DNA of 19,237 bases, taken from assembly GCA_049522565.1 (NCBI GenBank), contig JBEKNT010000087.1, forward strand, positions 1 to 19,237, written 5' to 3'. This document shows, in pieces, positions 8,744 through 15,946 of this stretch (positions are counted from its first letter, which is position 1; each line of letters begins with the position of its first letter). A model generated the notes under the pieces. It was not told where the DNA came from and made no database searches. It worked only from the letters and a program-made list of their open reading frames with translations. Position numbers and translations under genes: made by a program. Source of the DNA: JASHVB01 sp049522565 (GTDB lineage Bacteria; Pseudomonadota; Alphaproteobacteria; Acetobacterales; Acetobacteraceae).

Positions 8744-8785
8744 CTTCGTGCCTTTGTGTCTTTGTGGTGAATCTACTTTCTTAAC
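8744..8785. repeat. Right 42-bp terminal inverted repeat of the cassette
   Basis: It begins cttcgtgcctttgtgtc and ends cttaac. It is the reverse complement of 8307-8348 except for one base. Placed directly after the stop codon of the GxxExxY gene, it could also act as part of a transcription stop, although no U-tract is evident. The rest of the gap to the next gene (8786-9027) shows only a 7-bp direct repeat, ggccggt at 8915-8921 and 8930-8936, and no gene I can support. Confidence 0.9.
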
Positions 8786-9027
8786 CCGCTGCCCAAGCGG
8801 CACGTCCAGCGTGACGACCCCCATATCAACGCCTGGCTTGCCCTGCCGTTGCCCCAACCGCGCGCGCTCGAAGCGCCCACCGCACTTCCATCGAAGGCCG
8901 TTGCCCGCCCTCACGGCCGGTGCAATACTGGCCGGTAGGAGCGCGATCCTCCCAGAAGGTTCGTGCCGGGTACGTTAATTTTGCCAACGCGGGAGTTGCC
9001 TACCTAACAAACAACAGGAGACGGTCC

Positions 9028-10149
9028 ATGACTCGCGCCTATAACGTGATCGATGCCGACGGCCACATCCTCGAGCCACTCACGCTCTGGAACGACTACA
9101 TGGACCCGGCATTCCGCGACCAGGCCCCGAAGGTCGTCCGCGACGCGGACGGCAAGCAGCGGCTGCAAATCGGCGAGCAATTGCTGGGCAGCAAGAAAGG
9201 CATGGGCGCGCTCGGCGCGGTTGGCGCACGCGACGGGACAGTTGTGGACGACACGATGGAATATGAGCAAGGCCGCAAGGGCGGCTTCGATCCGCATGCA
9301 CGCATTCCGGACATGGACCTGGACGGCATCGACGCCGCGTTCCTGTATCCCAGCATCGGGCTGTTCGCGGGCGCGGTGCAGGATCCGCGCGTCGCCGCCG
9401 CGATGGCGCGGGCGTACAACCGCTGGCTCGCCGATTACTGCAAGCCGTATCCGGACCGGCTGTTCGGCGTCGCCATGTTACCGATGCAATCGGTCGACCT
9501 GGCGATCGAGGAGATGCGCTACGCGCGCGAGAAGCTCGGCTTCCGCGGCGTGTTCCTGCGGCCCAATCCGTACAACGGCAAGATGATCCACCACCCCGAC
9601 TACGAAAAATTCTGGACGATGGTGGAAGAGCTGGATATCGCCGTCGGCTTCCACGAGGGCGCCAGCAGCGGCATGGCCCAGGTGGGAATGGATCGATTCG
9701 AGGAACGCGGCGCGCGCCATATCATCACCCACACCATGGAAATGATGCTGGTGTGCATGAGCGTGATCTGGGGCGGCGTATGCGAGCGGCACCCGAAGGT
9801 CCGTATCGCATTCCTGGAATCGGGCGGCGGCTGGATCGCCGGCTGGCTGGATCGCATGGACCGGCATTTCGACGACAAGGGCTTCAACGATTCCGGTCTG
9901 AAGACCCGGCCGAGCGAGTTGTTCCAGCGCAATTGCTGGATTGCGTTCGAACCGGTCGAGGGCAGCCTGAAGGTGCTCGCCGAGTATATCGGGCCGAACA
10001 AGATTTTGTGGGCGACCGACTATCCGCATCCGGACGGCTTCTTCCCCGGCGCCCCGGCGATGGTACGCAAGCTGCTGGGCAACGCCTCGGCGGAAACAGT
10101 GCGGCAGGTGATGGCCGGCAGCGCGATGGGGTTCTACGGGTTGCATTGA
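9028..10149 (+). CDS. Amidohydrolase family (amidohydrolase-2) metal-dependent hydrolase
   Basis: The 373-residue protein is a TIM-barrel amidohydrolase of the ACMSD/2-pyrone-dicarboxylate hydrolase-like group. Metal-site features are D11-G-H13 in VIDADGHILE (a D-x-H in place of H-x-H), His209 in GFHEG, His231/His235 in HIITH, and Asp331 in ATDYPHPD. Such enzymes hydrolyse or decarboxylate ring-derived carboxylates, but the substrate cannot be told from sequence. The open frame extends upstream to 8920. ATG 9028 is chosen because caggag lies seven bases before it and the family N-terminus (YNVIDADGH) follows immediately. Its stop is two bases from a small lipoprotein gene, so the two may be cotranscribed. 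Confidence 0.9.
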   Translation: MTRAYNVIDADGHILEPLTLWNDYMDPAFRDQAPKVVRDADGKQRLQIGEQLLGSKKGMGALGAVGARDGTVVDDTMEYEQGRKGGFDPHARIPDMDLDGIDAAFLYPSIGLFAGAVQDPRVAAAMARAYNRWLADYCKPYPDRLFGVAMLPMQSVDLAIEEMRYAREKLGFRGVFLRPNPYNGKMIHHPDYEKFWTMVEELDIAVGFHEGASSGMAQVGMDRFEERGARHIITHTMEMMLVCMSVIWGGVCERHPKVRIAFLESGGGWIAGWLDRMDRHFDDKGFNDSGLKTRPSELFQRNCWIAFEPVEGSLKVLAEYIGPNKILWATDYPHPDGFFPGAPAMVRKLLGNASAETVRQVMAGSAMGFYGLH

Positions 10150-10151
10150 GC

Positions 10152-10340
10152 ATGATCGAAGCGCTGGCCGGAGGCGTGGCGACGGCCCGCCTCCGACGCC
10201 GCCGCGGCGTTCGTTGCGCCGCCCTGTCGGTCGGCGTGTTGTTGCTGACGGTGGCGGTGGCCGCCTGCAGCACACAGCCCACCCCCGAAGCCCCGAAGGA
10301 GAAATTCCCGTTCCTTTATTACGACCCAGGTACATACTGA
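10152..10340 (+). CDS. Small putative lipoprotein
   Basis: This 62-residue ORF starts two bases after the amidohydrolase stop, suggesting translational coupling. It has an arginine-rich stretch (R13-R18), a hydrophobic segment (about 23-36) and a lipobox VAAC with Cys39. After cleavage by signal peptidase II the mature lipoprotein would be only 24 residues, CSTQPTPEAP then a Lys/Phe/Tyr-rich tail ending YYDPGTY. Ser40 after the cysteine favours outer-membrane sorting. The 22-residue region before the hydrophobic core is long for a signal peptide, so a downstream start such as GTG 10176 is possible. I do not recognise the family. Confidence 0.65.
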   Translation: MIEALAGGVATARLRRRRGVRCAALSVGVLLLTVAVAACSTQPTPEAPKEKFPFLYYDPGTY

Positions 10341-10368
10341 TAGCCTTGCCCCTTCCACCACCCCATCC

Positions 10369-10485
10369 GTCATTGCGAGGAGCCGGCGACGCAGCAATCC
10401 CCACCTGGAGACCCGATCGTGCTCGTCAGGCGGGGGATTGCTTCCCCGGGTCAAGCCCGGGGACCGCTGCGCTCCTCGCAATGAC
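10369..10485. repeat. 117-bp interspersed palindromic repeat in a convergent gap
   Basis: The ends are a perfect 15-bp inverted repeat: gtcattgcgaggagc at 10369-10383 and gctcctcgcaatgac at 10471-10485. A second inner pair is gcaatcccc at 10394-10402 with ggggattgc at 10433-10441. A third small hairpin is ccccggg at 10444-10450 with cccgggg at 10456-10462. This nested layout matches the 'cgtcattgcgaggagc ... gcaatgacg' repeats known to be scattered through alphaproteobacterial genomes. It lies between the convergent lipoprotein and rhodanese genes and could form a bidirectional transcription barrier. Confidence 0.8.
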
Positions 10486-10524
10486 AGGGGGGGGAGACGA
10501 GCCGCGGCCGCGCTCGTCGTCACG

Positions 10525-10881
10525 TTATGACAACCCGAGCGTCCGCCACCGCTCCATGCCGCCACGCAGAACCGCCACGTCGCCCGCGCCGGCCGCGCGC
10601 AATTGCTCTGCGGCGGCAGACGAACGGCGGTCCGTCTTGCAGACCAGCACCAACGGCCTTTCCTGCCGGGCGAGTTCCGCCACGCGTGCGCCCAGGTCAG
10701 GCAGCGGTACGTTCACCGCGCCCTTGATGTGACCGAGCGGGCCGGTGAATTCGTCGGCACCGCGGACATCGATCACCAGCGGCGCGGGGCCGGCCGCCAA
10801 TTGCGCCGACAACGCCTCCGCCTCGATCCAGCCGAAGGAAGCGACGGCGGAACGGCGCAGCAGGCGAGAGAACAGGCGCAT
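10525..10881 (-). CDS. Rhodanese-like sulfurtransferase domain protein
   Basis: This is a single rhodanese domain of 118 residues. The signature is DVRGADEF near residue 38, GHIKGAVNVP at 50-59, and the active-site loop starting at Cys81 (CKTDRRS), which would carry the persulfide sulfur. GGMERW close to the C-terminus is also typical. I chose ATG at 10881 because gggag lies eight bases upstream. ATG at 10887 has the same purine run too close, and a TTG at 10917 extends the frame further. A hydrophobic-basic N-terminus (MRLFSRLLRR) precedes the domain. It is divergent from queE across 86 bases. The sulfur acceptor is unknown. Confidence 0.88.
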   Translation of the reverse strand: MRLFSRLLRRSAVASFGWIEAEALSAQLAAGPAPLVIDVRGADEFTGPLGHIKGAVNVPLPDLGARVAELARQERPLVLVCKTDRRSSAAAEQLRAAGAGDVAVLRGGMERWRTLGLS

Positions 10882-10967
10882 GGTCATGGCTCCCGGATCG
10901 GCGGTTGCGATCGGCAAACTCGCCCCCGGCTCGTCTCTTGTCCACCGGCGGACTATATGACCGCTGC

Positions 10968-11600
10968 ATGAGCTACACGGTGAAAGAACTGTTCCTGACC
11001 TTGCAGGGCGAAGGCACCCAGGCGGGCCGCGTCGCGGTGTTCTGCCGTTTCGCCGGCTGCAATCTGTGGTCGGGGCGCGAAGCGGATCGCGCCACCGCCG
11101 TCTGCCGCTTCTGCGACACGGACTTCGTCGGCACCAATGGCGACGGCGGCGGCCGCTTCGCTTCGGCGGAGCTCCTGGCGGATGCCATCGCCACGTGCTG
11201 GGGTGCGTCGCTCGAACGGCGCTTCGTCGTGTTCACCGGCGGCGAGCCGCTGCTGCAACTGAACGACGCATTGCTTGCAGCGGTGCACGCACGCGGCTTC
11301 GCAGCGGCGGTGGAGACCAACGGCACGCTGCCGGCGCCGGCCGGACTCGATTGGGTCTGCGTCAGCCCGAAGGCGGGCGCCGACCTGGTACAACGTCACG
11401 GTGACGAACTGAAACTGATCTGGCCGCAGCCCGGCCTCGATCCCGAGGCGCTCGCGCGGCTCGATTTCCGGCATTTCCTGGTACAGCCGATGGATGGTCC
11501 CGACCGCATCGCCAACACCAGAGCGGCGACCGATTGGTGCCTGGCCCATCCGCTCTGGCGTCTCAGCCTGCAAACGCACAAGATGATCGGCATTCCGTAG
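10968..11600 (+). CDS. queE: 7-carboxy-7-deazaguanine synthase QueE (radical SAM)
   Basis: QueE converts 6-carboxytetrahydropterin to 7-carboxy-7-deazaguanine, a step toward queuosine and other 7-deazapurines. The 210-residue product begins with the family-typical VKELFLTLQGEG. Its 4Fe-4S cysteines are Cys31, Cys46 and Cys49, a CX14CX2C spacing known for one QueE subgroup rather than the classical CX3CX2C. FTGGEPLLQ, an ETNGT motif, SPKAG and the C-terminal QTHKMIGIP are all present, so the enzyme looks complete. ATG 10968 is chosen over upstream in-frame codons because the conserved N-terminus begins there; the Shine-Dalgarno is weak. No queC or queD is in the window. The stop is 15 bases before the next gene. 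Confidence 0.95.
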   Translation: MSYTVKELFLTLQGEGTQAGRVAVFCRFAGCNLWSGREADRATAVCRFCDTDFVGTNGDGGGRFASAELLADAIATCWGASLERRFVVFTGGEPLLQLNDALLAAVHARGFAAAVETNGTLPAPAGLDWVCVSPKAGADLVQRHGDELKLIWPQPGLDPEALARLDFRHFLVQPMDGPDRIANTRAATDWCLAHPLWRLSLQTHKMIGIP

Positions 11601-11615
11601 CAGGGGGAGGCTACC

Positions 11616-12452
11616 ATGCCGTACGAAACCATCACCGTGAAGCCGGTGACGCCGATCATCGGCGCGGAGATTTCCGGCGTCGATCTGGGCAAGCCGCTCG
11701 GCAACCAGCAGTTTCAGGAAGTGCACGACGCGCTGATGGCGCATCAGGTGATCTTCTTCCGCGACCAGGAGCTGACGCTGGAGCAGCACAAGGCGTTCGG
11801 CCGGCTGTTCGGCGAGTTGCATATCCATCCGAACTCCCCCGGGCCGGAGGGCCACCCGGAAATCCTGCCGATCCACGCCGACGCGAACTCGAAGCGCATC
11901 GCGGGCGAGCGCTGGCATTCGGATGTGTCGTGCGATCCGGAGCCGCCGATGGGCTCGATCCTCAATCTGAAGACCATTCCGGAGGTCGGCGGCGACACGC
12001 TGTTCGCCAGCATGTATGCGGCGTACGACGCTCTGTCGGCGCCGATGAAGGCGTTCCTGGCGGGACTGACCGCAATCCATGACGGCGCACCGAATTACTC
12101 GCGCACCAACCGGCTCTACGGCAAGGAGGGCCCGAAGGACTTCCCGCGCGCGGAACATCCGGTGATCCGCACCCATCCGGTTACCGGCCGGTCCGCGATC
12201 TTCGTCAATCCGGTGTTCACCGTGGCGATCAAGGATGTGCCGGAAGCGGAGAGCAAGGCGATCCTGGAATTCCTCTACGAACACTGCGCGCGCCCGCACT
12301 GGCAGGTGCGGTTCCGTTGGCAGCCGCATTCGGTCGCGTTCTGGGACAATCGCTGCGTGCAGCACATCGCGATGTGGGACTACTACCCACAGGTGCGTTC
12401 CGGGTTCCGCGTGACGGTGAAGGGTGACAAGCCGTTCCACCGGCCGAATTAA
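11616..12452 (+). CDS. TauD/TfdA family Fe(II)/2-oxoglutarate dioxygenase
   Basis: The 278-residue protein belongs to the non-haem iron dioxygenases that hydroxylate small substrates such as taurine or aryloxyalkanoates, using 2-oxoglutarate. The iron-binding facial triad is His101 and Asp103 (WHSDVS) plus distal His250 (VQHIAMWDYYP). Arg261 or Arg265 in RSGFRVTV is the expected 2-oxoglutarate contact. The N-terminus (IGAEISGVDL) is also typical. A strong gggggagg Shine-Dalgarno sits five bases before ATG 11616. It follows queE closely and is probably cotranscribed, but no sulfonate transport gene is nearby, so taurine as substrate is not supported. Confidence 0.92.
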   Translation: MPYETITVKPVTPIIGAEISGVDLGKPLGNQQFQEVHDALMAHQVIFFRDQELTLEQHKAFGRLFGELHIHPNSPGPEGHPEILPIHADANSKRIAGERWHSDVSCDPEPPMGSILNLKTIPEVGGDTLFASMYAAYDALSAPMKAFLAGLTAIHDGAPNYSRTNRLYGKEGPKDFPRAEHPVIRTHPVTGRSAIFVNPVFTVAIKDVPEAESKAILEFLYEHCARPHWQVRFRWQPHSVAFWDNRCVQHIAMWDYYPQVRSGFRVTVKGDKPFHRPN

Positions 12453-12464
12453 GCCGGCGCTGGG

Positions 12465-13205
12465 TTGCACGAGATCGATCCCGCTGACGTGGTGCGTCTG
12501 GTCCTGGCGGGCCAGACACCGCCGGCCGCCTGGATTCCGCACATCACCGAATTGCGGCTCGAGCGCACCCGCATCACCGATTTGCGGGTACTTATGGCGC
12601 TGACCAGCCTGCGCCGGCTGGTGCTCAGCCACACTCTGGTCAGCGACATCGCGCCACTCGCCGCGTTGACAGGATTGCGGCGGCTCGAATTGACCCGGTC
12701 GCGGGTCGCCGACGTGACGCCGCTTGCCTCGCTGACCGAACTGCAAAGCGTCCATCTGTCGTTCACGCCGGTGCACGATCTGCGACCGCTGGCGGTGCTG
12801 GAGCACCTCGAAGGCTGTTTCCTTACCGGCACGTTGGTCGAGGACGCGTCCCCGCTGGCCGGACTACTGCGGTTGGAGCGGCTCGATCTCGGCGATACGG
12901 CGGTGCGGGATGCAGAGCCCCTGGCACGGCTGACCAGGCTGCGCAGTCTCGATCTTTCGGGCACGCGCATCAGCGACGCGGCACCGCTCGCCGCGCTGAC
13001 GCGACTGCAATATCTCGACCTGACCGGCACGGCGGTCACCGATCTGGCGCCGCTCGCCGCTCTGGCGGATCTGCGGCGGTTGGACCTGCGCAGCACGCGA
13101 GCCGATCCATCGGTGCTGGCGCATCTCGCGCGTTGTCAGATCGTCACCACGGCGTTGCGGCCGCGGCGGCGGCTGGCCGCGGCACCGGCACGCGGCACGC
13201 CGTAG
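12465..13205 (+). CDS. Leucine-rich repeat protein, 22-residue period
   Basis: The 246-residue product is almost wholly leucine-rich repeat. About nine units of exactly 22 residues follow the pattern LxxLxLxxTxVxDxxPLAxL from residue 27 to about 215, the bacterial internalin/SDS22-like type that forms a curved binding surface. I see no signal peptide or membrane segment, so it is probably cytoplasmic and binds a protein partner. The tail is Arg/Ala-rich. The start is uncertain: TTG 12465 gives the longest form, GTG 12489 or 12492 are alternatives, and none has a good ribosome site. The frame is the same as the preceding dioxygenase, separated from it by the TAA at 12450 and 12 bases, so translation is probably coupled. 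Confidence 0.78.
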   Translation: MHEIDPADVVRLVLAGQTPPAAWIPHITELRLERTRITDLRVLMALTSLRRLVLSHTLVSDIAPLAALTGLRRLELTRSRVADVTPLASLTELQSVHLSFTPVHDLRPLAVLEHLEGCFLTGTLVEDASPLAGLLRLERLDLGDTAVRDAEPLARLTRLRSLDLSGTRISDAAPLAALTRLQYLDLTGTAVTDLAPLAALADLRRLDLRSTRADPSVLAHLARCQIVTTALRPRRRLAAAPARGTP

Positions 13206-13364
13206 GACAGACCGACGCGGCGCATTCCGCCGAACCGTCGTGCATGCCGGACCTCCGGTTCCCGCAACGCCATCGGCCAACGCCCGCCGCGGCACAATGC
13301 GCTGCGCTTTTCCGCCTCACGCTTGTCGTAACGGCGATTGCGCCAGCAACCACGGCTACGACGT

Positions 13365-14783
13365 CTAGCGCGACACCTGTTCCAGCACCGCGCGGGCCTG
13401 CCTGATGCCGAAGCCGCGGATCAGCAGAGCCGGCAGCAGCGCGCCAGGCACGACAATCCACAGGATCCAGCCCAGATGGTTCGGCCCCAACTGGTACAAC
13501 GGCCCGAGCAATGTCACACCACCCCAGGCACCGAGATGGCCCAACCCATCGGTCCAGGCGAACGCCACCGAACGGATCCGGGTCGGGTAGGCCACCGCCG
13601 TATAGTTGTACAGGTTGAACAGAAACAAACCGGTGCCGATACGGCTAACGATATAGCAGAGCGCAATAACAGGCAGCGAGGGCACCAGCCAGGCGATGAT
13701 CCAGCATCCGGCGAACAGCAGCGCCATCAGCGCGATGACGTCGCGGCGCTCGACACGCTCGCCGAGCCGGGCATTGACCTGGAAGCCGATGAACAGTGCC
13801 GCATAGGCGGCCGCGACGGTGCCAAAAACGATGGTCGGGGAGCCGCCATGGTCCACCATATACACGCCGAAGAACGCGCCGACGCCGTAGATCAGGCCAG
13901 CATAGCCGGCCAGCCAGCAGATGATCAGCACCCAGGTGCGGGCACGGTATTCCGGGTTGGTGAACAGTTCCTTCCAGGCCCCCGGGCCGGCCATGACCAC
14001 CGGGTTGTCGGCGCCCCTCGGCTCCGCCAACGGCTCGCTGCTGTAGCGCTGGCAGCGCTGCTCGTATTCCTCCATCACCCGTTCGGCTTCGGCATGGTGG
14101 CCGTGTGCCTCCAGCCAGCGCGGCGATTCCGGTAACCCCCAGTACAGCAGCGGCAACAGGATGACGATTTCGACCGCGGCGCTGATCCACAGGAAGCTCT
14201 GCCAATGGCCGGGGATGAGCCAGATTGCCAGCAGGTTCACAGCGACTGCCACCAGCGCGGTAACCCCCTGCGACGCCAGCAGCACCTTGTTGCGCACCAG
14301 GGGAGAGGTCATTTCGGACAGGTAGACCGAATGTGTCGCAACGATGCCGCCGACGCCGAGCGTGCTCAGCACCGACAGCACCACCATGCCCCAGAAATCC
14401 GTTACATAGGCGAATGGCCAGATACACACGCCACCGAGCAACGTTGCGAGCAGAATGGCGGGGCGGCGGCCGTAGCGGTCGGCGACCCAGCTCATGATGT
14501 ACACGCCCAGCAGGATGCCGGCGCCGACCTGCAATGCCTGGATGACCGCGTACTGATAGACGTCGATGATGTGGTTGGGGCGCCAGACGAACGGATACAG
14601 CCGCGCGCCGATGCCGTCGGTGTCGAAAATGATGAAGCCCCAGGTGACCTCGACCAGGACGGCGAGCAGCCATTGCACGCGGGTCAGTGGCAGGCGATCG
14701 ATACGCGCGGCAATGTGACCGTGGATTGCCGTTCGGGCCCTGTCGGGTGTGATGGGACCTGAAGAGCCAACTGCTTGCGCCAT
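13365..14783 (-). CDS. MFS transporter, sugar/metabolite:H+ symporter type
   Basis: The 472-residue protein has about twelve hydrophobic segments. It carries the MFS motif A variant DRYGRR (102-107) after the second helix and a PESPRWL motif (218-224) before the central loop, both typical of sugar porter and metabolite:H+ symporter families. The frame runs 22 codons upstream, but ATG 14783 has ggggagg six bases before it and is the best start. The central loop (about 225-290) is charged and cytoplasmic. No regulator or catabolic operon is adjacent to indicate the substrate. It is convergent with the leucine-rich repeat gene; the 159-base gap between them shows no clear terminator. Confidence 0.92.
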   Translation of the reverse strand: MAQAVGSSGPITPDRARTAIHGHIAARIDRLPLTRVQWLLAVLVEVTWGFIIFDTDGIGARLYPFVWRPNHIIDVYQYAVIQALQVGAGILLGVYIMSWVADRYGRRPAILLATLLGGVCIWPFAYVTDFWGMVVLSVLSTLGVGGIVATHSVYLSEMTSPLVRNKVLLASQGVTALVAVAVNLLAIWLIPGHWQSFLWISAAVEIVILLPLLYWGLPESPRWLEAHGHHAEAERVMEEYEQRCQRYSSEPLAEPRGADNPVVMAGPGAWKELFTNPEYRARTWVLIICWLAGYAGLIYGVGAFFGVYMVDHGGSPTIVFGTVAAAYAALFIGFQVNARLGERVERRDVIALMALLFAGCWIIAWLVPSLPVIALCYIVSRIGTGLFLFNLYNYTAVAYPTRIRSVAFAWTDGLGHLGAWGGVTLLGPLYQLGPNHLGWILWIVVPGALLPALLIRGFGIRQARAVLEQVSR

Positions 14784-14877
14784 GCCGTTCCTCCCCTGCG
14801 ATGCGGCACGCACCCGGGAGGGTGCTGCGTTTCTTGCTTGATGACGCAACGATGGGTTGGCGCGGCGGGGCTGTCAA

Positions 14878-15134
14878 TCAGGCTTGGGCAGCCGCGGCTG
14901 GCTCGGTGGCGGTGAGGTCGACACCTTCATACAGCGCCGCCAGGGGCAGCTCGATATCGATTTCCGGCATGCGCAGGATGCTGCCGGCGTGCAGCAGATG
15001 ACCCACCCAATCGGTGCCGATACGCTCGAACATGGTGCCGCGGTCCCCCCAGCCATCGCAATGGGCTGGAAGCCGTCGAACTCATAGCGCAATGGCTGCT
15101 GCGCTTCCCAGGCGAGGAATTCCGCGATCGTCAT
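14878..15134 (-). pseudogene. Uma2 family endonuclease (DUF820) remnant with internal deletion
   Basis: From ATG 15134 the frame encodes a clean Uma2 N-terminus (MTIAEFLAWEAQQPLRYEFD, then AMAGGT, about 31 residues). The next frame down to TGA at 14878 encodes a clean Uma2 C-terminus (FERIGTDWVGHLL, then MPEIDIELPLAALYEGVDL, about 50 residues). The junction is near 15031-15045. Intact Uma2 proteins are about 190 residues, so roughly 110 central residues, including the PD-(D/E)XK catalytic core, are gone and the ends are out of frame. The gene cannot make an active enzyme. It lies between the MFS and phosphoesterase genes, on the same strand as both. Confidence 0.85.
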
Positions 15135-15189
15135 CGGTTTGCGGAGGGCATGCTCATACGAACGTCCCTAGCTCAATTATCCCGTGTCA

Positions 15190-15939
15190 TCAGCGATGCG
15201 CGATGGACACCGGCTGGCCGACCGGAGCGGCGGTGAGGAACCCGATCGTCTCGCCTTCCAGCACCACGCAGGTCAGCTTGCCGCCGAACACCGCGCCGGT
15301 ATCGATCGCGATACGGTTGTGCTGCACCACCGCTGCCTTCACCGGGGTGTGGCCGTGCACCACCACGGCCCCCAGGTCCCGTTCGGTGTAGAGGAACGGC
15401 TGGCGGATGCGCAGCATGTCCTCGCGGGTTTGCCGGTCGAGCGCGATGCCTGGCCGCACGCCGGCATGCACAAAGAAATACCCGCCCTCCTGGTGGCTCA
15501 GGGTCAGGCTGCGCAGGAATTCCAAATGCTCCGCCGGCACCTGCGCCGGCCAGGACTCGCGTGGCGATTCCGGATCGATGCCGTAGCTCTGCAACGCCGG
15601 TATGCCGCCGGCGAACAGCCAGTCGGTCGCCGCGGCCCGATCGCCGGACAGCGCGTGCAGCATCGTCTCGTCGTGATTGCCAAGCACATTGACCACCGGC
15701 ATCGAATCGATCGCCGATCCGGCGGCGAGGCGCGCCAGCACGCCGGCGGTGTCGGCGCCGCGATCGACGTAGTCGCCGATATGCAGCAGCAGCGCCGACT
15801 CGATGGGCCGGCACGCCAGGTCCTCAGCGATCATCTCGTGCAGGTTGGCAAGCTGCGCGTCGCAGCCATGGATGTCGCCGATGGCATAGACGCGACGGCC
15901 GGGCGGCATGGCGGCGGGCCCGCGGGACAGTTCGATCAT
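15190..15939 (-). CDS. Metallophosphoesterase, Ser/Thr protein phosphatase-like
   Basis: The 249-residue protein has the full calcineurin-like set of dimetal motifs: GDIHG with Asp22 and His24, GDYVDRG with Asp56 and Arg60, GNHDE with Asn88-His89-Asp90, a histidine in FVHAG (158), and HGHTP (195-199). This motif set is found in bacterial PP2A/lambda-type phosphatases and diadenosine tetraphosphatase-like enzymes, so protein or nucleotide substrates are both possible. ATG 15939 starts seven bases after the holC stop; the open frame extends upstream but only overlaps holC. A second in-frame ATG at residue 11 is an alternative start. Probably cotranscribed with holC. Confidence 0.9.
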   Translation of the reverse strand: MIELSRGPAAMPPGRRVYAIGDIHGCDAQLANLHEMIAEDLACRPIESALLLHIGDYVDRGADTAGVLARLAAGSAIDSMPVVNVLGNHDETMLHALSGDRAAATDWLFAGGIPALQSYGIDPESPRESWPAQVPAEHLEFLRSLTLSHQEGGYFFVHAGVRPGIALDRQTREDMLRIRQPFLYTERDLGAVVVHGHTPVKAAVVQHNRIAIDTGAVFGGKLTCVVLEGETIGFLTAAPVGQPVSIAHR

Positions 15940-15946
15940 TCCGGTC

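Larger units (their letters stand above)
8307..8785. mobile_element. 479-bp inverted-repeat cassette carrying a single GxxExxY gene
   Basis: Two 42-bp sequences in inverted orientation, 8307-8348 and 8744-8785, match at 41 of 42 positions and tightly enclose one gene at 8379-8741. The right repeat starts three bases after the stop codon. There is no transposase and I see no obvious target-site duplication: the flanks read ...gcgacggc on the left and ccgctgcc... on the right. The repeats are A/T-richer than the surrounding sequence. The design looks like a non-autonomous, MITE-like unit or a gene cassette moved in trans. It sits 46 bases after the stop of the HlyD gene. Confidence 0.7.

Noticed and set aside
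8786..8800. Target-site duplication around the inverted-repeat cassette
   Set aside because: I compared the bases just outside both repeats (…gcgacggc and ccgctgcc…) and found no direct repeat of useful length, so none is claimed.
8651..8914. 87-codon minus-strand frame overlapping the right inverted repeat
   Set aside because: Its C-terminal half is inverted repeat and antisense to the GxxExxY gene; the N-terminal half matches no family I know and has no clear ribosome site.
10953..12806. 617-codon minus-strand frame opposite queE, the dioxygenase and the leucine-rich repeat gene
   Set aside because: Length is explained by high GC content. It spans three unrelated sense genes with intact catalytic motifs, and its translation is Arg/His/Gln-rich without any domain.
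13645..14877. 410-codon minus-strand frame overlapping the MFS gene in another phase
   Set aside because: The neighbouring phase carries the membrane segments and MFS motifs; this one is an out-of-frame shadow on the same strand.
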